A program made the translations under genes and the position numbers. DNA of 64,000 nt. Source: an uncultured Alphaproteobacteria bacterium (GTDB taxonomy: Bacteria > Pseudomonadota > Alphaproteobacteria > HIMB59). The notes under the pieces were generated by a model, which saw only the letters and a program-made list of their open reading frames with translations, searched no databases and had not been told where the DNA came from. Of this stretch, positions 61,243-64,000 are shown piece by piece. Numbering within the stretch: the stretch's first letter is position 1; each line of letters opens with the position of its first letter. Location: the NCBI GenBank assembly GCA_902611415.1, contig CACLZM010000003.1, forward strand, positions 62,001 to 126,000, written 5' to 3'.

Positions 61243-61974
61243 ATGAAAAATAAAGTTTTATTTTTATTAGATAAGAATAATAGTTGGTCTCATAAATTTA
61301 TAGAGTCACATATTAAAAATCTAAAAGATAAATTTAAGAGTCAACATATATTTTTTTTATCAAAATCTGCACCAAAAAAAAAAAAATACGATATCACATT
61401 TTTTATGAATTTATCTCATAAAGTAAACCTACAACAATACTCAAACTTGGGATTAAAATTATTAGTTCATGAAAGTGATTTACCAAAAGGGAAGGGATTT
61501 TCACCAATCCAGTGGCAGATTTTAAAAAATAAAAAAAAAATAACATTCTGTCTTATAAAAGCAGAAGATAAGCTTGATAGTGGTGCTATTATTTTGAGAG
61601 ATAATTTATATCTTAATGGTGATGAATTAAATGATGAAATAAGAGAAAAACAATTTGGATTACAAATGTCCCTTATAGAAAATTTTTTATTATCCTATCC
61701 AAAATATAATATGAAAAAACAAACAGGTACATCATCTATTTTTAGAAAAAGAGACTTAAGGGATAGTAAAATTAATATAAATGAGAATATCAAGAACCAA
61801 TTTAATTTATTAAGAATAGTCGATAATGAAAGATGGCCTGCCTATTTTTCATTTAAAAAAAATTTTTATAAATTAAAAATATACAAATTAATGCCAGAAG
61901 AAATAGGAAAATTAAAAATTATGAATATAAAAAAAAATAATAAGAATAAAAAAATAAATTTAAAAAGAAAATGA
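61243..61974 (+). CDS. Formyltransferase-fold protein
   Basis: LKLLVHESDLPKGKGFSPIQWQILKNKKKITFCLIKAEDKLDSGAIILRDNLYLNGDEL. Confidence 0.8.
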   Translation: MKNKVLFLLDKNNSWSHKFIESHIKNLKDKFKSQHIFFLSKSAPKKKKYDITFFMNLSHKVNLQQYSNLGLKLLVHESDLPKGKGFSPIQWQILKNKKKITFCLIKAEDKLDSGAIILRDNLYLNGDELNDEIREKQFGLQMSLIENFLLSYPKYNMKKQTGTSSIFRKRDLRDSKININENIKNQFNLLRIVDNERWPAYFSFKKNFYKLKIYKLMPEEIGKLKIMNIKKNNKNKKINLKRK

Positions 61975-62183
61975 ACTTAAAATCGTATGAAATAATTATT
62001 AATTGTAATATTAATGACTTCGTAAAAAAGTCCAAATCTAATTTAATAACTTTAATAGATATCAAATTAATTTTAAAAGCATTAAAATTAATATATTTAT
62101 CAGATTTTTTAAAAAAATTATTTTTAAAAAACTCATTATTGAAAAATTATGAATTTTTTTTGAATAAAGAAAATAATAAATGA
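61971..62183 (+). CDS. Small hypothetical protein (70 aa)
   Basis: ATGA-type 4-nt overlaps with both the preceding and following genes support expression. Confidence 0.55.
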   Translation: MNLKSYEIIINCNINDFVKKSKSNLITLIDIKLILKALKLIYLSDFLKKLFLKNSLLKNYEFFLNKENNK

Positions 62184-63781
62184 TAATTTTTTTTAAAAGG
62201 ATTTTTTATTTCATATTTAGTTATCTTTCTAAAAAGGTAAAGGTAACATTTTTTTTAGTTATTGGACTTTCTGTTTTAGTTGGTTTAACAGATCTTGCCT
62301 CAATTTTTGTTCTCAAAAATTTAAGTGAACTCAAAAATATTGATGAATCTCATACCAATATTCTCATTTTTATGGGAATTTTTACGTTTTTATTTTTTCT
62401 AAAGACTGTTCAACTTGTCATTAATAGATATTTGATCGTCCAAGCTGAGGAGGAAATTTGTAGTAAAATTATAAAAAAAACTTTCGAAAATACTTTTATT
62501 GATACTTCAAAAAATAGTAACAGTTCAATAATTAATTTGATTACTTATGAGGCTAAACGTTTTTCAACTGGTATAGTTAAGCCTTTAAATCTTATTATAT
62601 CTGGTTCAATAGTTTTATTGATAATAATTTTTGCATTAATTTTTTTTGGTTACGTCCTCACATTATTAATAGGATCTATTTGTGCATTTTTATTAAGTAT
62701 TATCTATTTTTTAGTAAAAAAAAAGTACGACTTCTTCAATATTAATTTGACAAATAAGAATAATGACAGAACTAAAAGTGTCCTTGAAATTCTTAATGGT
62801 ATCATTTCAATTAAAACATTTAAGTTTGAAAATTTTTTTCTTAATAAGTTTATAATCTCTAACAAGGAAATTAAAAACTTATCTTTTTTCAGTGAAATTT
62901 ATCAGCAACTGCCTATTAAAATTATTGAAATATCTGTAATTTTTTTGATTTTCTCTATTTATATGATTGATTATTTTTATCCTGAAATTATACCTATTAA
63001 ACTTCACTTTTTTGTCTACTTTTATGCCTTTTATAGAACTTACCCTTTAATAAAAGATATTTATTCTGCATTAAGTTCAATAAATAATAATAAAGAGTCT
63101 TATGACCAAATAAGAAATTATCTTGAAAACCAAAGTAACATTTTTGAAGAAAATAACTTTAATTTTAATAATTTTAGTTCAATCCGTTACGAAAATTTAT
63201 CTATCTATAGAGATTCAAAAAAAGTTATTGATAATTTTTCTTTAATTATAAATAAAAATGAGACATTGGGCATACATGGAAAATCTGGAGTTGGTAAAAC
63301 GTCTATAGCACTGGCTATTTCTGCTCTAATTGATGCTGATTATGGAAATATATATGTTGATAAATTACAAGTTGACAAAAGGCACTTTATTTCACTCAGA
63401 CACAAATTTATATACTTAAGTGAAAACCCCTTTCTTATCTCAGCTACTTTGAAAGATAATTTGTTCATCAAAAATATCGATTTTGATGAGGTTACAAAAA
63501 TACTAAATATAATGAGCTTAGAAAATTTACATTTAGACTATCTAATTGATGTAGATAGAGGGAATTTATCTTATGGTCAAAAACAAAAAATTTCAATTTT
63601 AAGGTCAATTTTACATAAGCCTAGTGTATTGATACTAGATGAAGCATTAAATGGGATAGATTTAAAATCTATAGATAAGATATTAGATTATATCAAAAAT
63701 ACAGATATTACTTTAATTATTATAACTCATAATATGAAAATTTTAGATCAATCATGCGATAGAGTTGTCAGCTTAGACTAA
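62180..63781 (+). CDS. ABC transporter, fused permease/ATPase (exporter/flippase type)
   Basis: ~6 TM N-terminal domain; Walker A GKSGVGKTS, signature LSYGQKQK, Walker B VLILDEAL. Confidence 0.9.
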   Translation: MIIFFKRIFYFIFSYLSKKVKVTFFLVIGLSVLVGLTDLASIFVLKNLSELKNIDESHTNILIFMGIFTFLFFLKTVQLVINRYLIVQAEEEICSKIIKKTFENTFIDTSKNSNSSIINLITYEAKRFSTGIVKPLNLIISGSIVLLIIIFALIFFGYVLTLLIGSICAFLLSIIYFLVKKKYDFFNINLTNKNNDRTKSVLEILNGIISIKTFKFENFFLNKFIISNKEIKNLSFFSEIYQQLPIKIIEISVIFLIFSIYMIDYFYPEIIPIKLHFFVYFYAFYRTYPLIKDIYSALSSINNNKESYDQIRNYLENQSNIFEENNFNFNNFSSIRYENLSIYRDSKKVIDNFSLIINKNETLGIHGKSGVGKTSIALAISALIDADYGNIYVDKLQVDKRHFISLRHKFIYLSENPFLISATLKDNLFIKNIDFDEVTKILNIMSLENLHLDYLIDVDRGNLSYGQKQKISILRSILHKPSVLILDEALNGIDLKSIDKILDYIKNTDITLIIITHNMKILDQSCDRVVSLD

Positions 63782-64000
63782 TATAATTCCACAAGTTTTT
63801 TTTTTAGCCATTTTTGCAAATATTTATCTAATTCAATTGCATTTACATCAAAATATCTCGCTAAGTAAGATAAAGAATTCTTTCCATTTAAGAGTCTTGG
63901 GAGTTCTGTCATTACTCTATACCATTTTCTATTGTCATCTCTATTTTTTGGACCATTCCTATTAGAGGGATCCCAGGCATTAACATAAAGATTATATTTT
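63778..64000 (-). CDS. C-terminal fragment of a protein with winged-helix-like end; runs off window
   Basis: Reverse-strand open frame ...KYNLYVNAWDPSNRNGPKNRDDNRKWYRVMTELPRLLNGKNSLSYLARYFDVNAIELDKYLQKWLKKKLVELY*. Confidence 0.55.
   Translation of the reverse strand, partial: KYNLYVNAWDPSNRNGPKNRDDNRKWYRVMTELPRLLNGKNSLSYLARYFDVNAIELDKYLQKWLKKKLVELY

Overview
AT-rich, densely packed chromosomal window that looks like a streamlined marine alphaproteobacterium; this assignment is inferred from gene content. No tRNA, rRNA, CRISPR array, transposase or phage module was recognised. Most of the window is housekeeping, transport and osmolyte metabolism: AlaX, ABC-2 exporter, photolyase/cryptochrome, BetA-like GMC oxidoreductase, GlnK-Amt, a TmpA/TmpB-like oxygenase pair, RidA, DmdA, a YeiH-type exporter, a glycine betaine/DMSP-type ABC transporter, CysE, SbmA/BacA-like, SbcB, transaldolase, BioY, MsrB, an NDH-SelD fusion, GroESL with a perfect CIRCE, and MscS. 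The last ~20 kb (about 43-64 kb) is an accessory surface-glycan island. It encodes a pseudaminic/nonulosonic acid pathway with two divergent NeuB-family synthases, a PseA-HisH-HisF-type amidotransferase system, three formyltransferase-fold proteins with differing active-site motifs, an unfamiliar GT-B-like protein and an ABC exporter. This island is the best candidate for a poorly described system. Three small ORFs missing from the supplied track (45, 52 and 27 aa) and two unexplained RNA/DNA secondary structures at about 27.4-27.55 kb are also reported.
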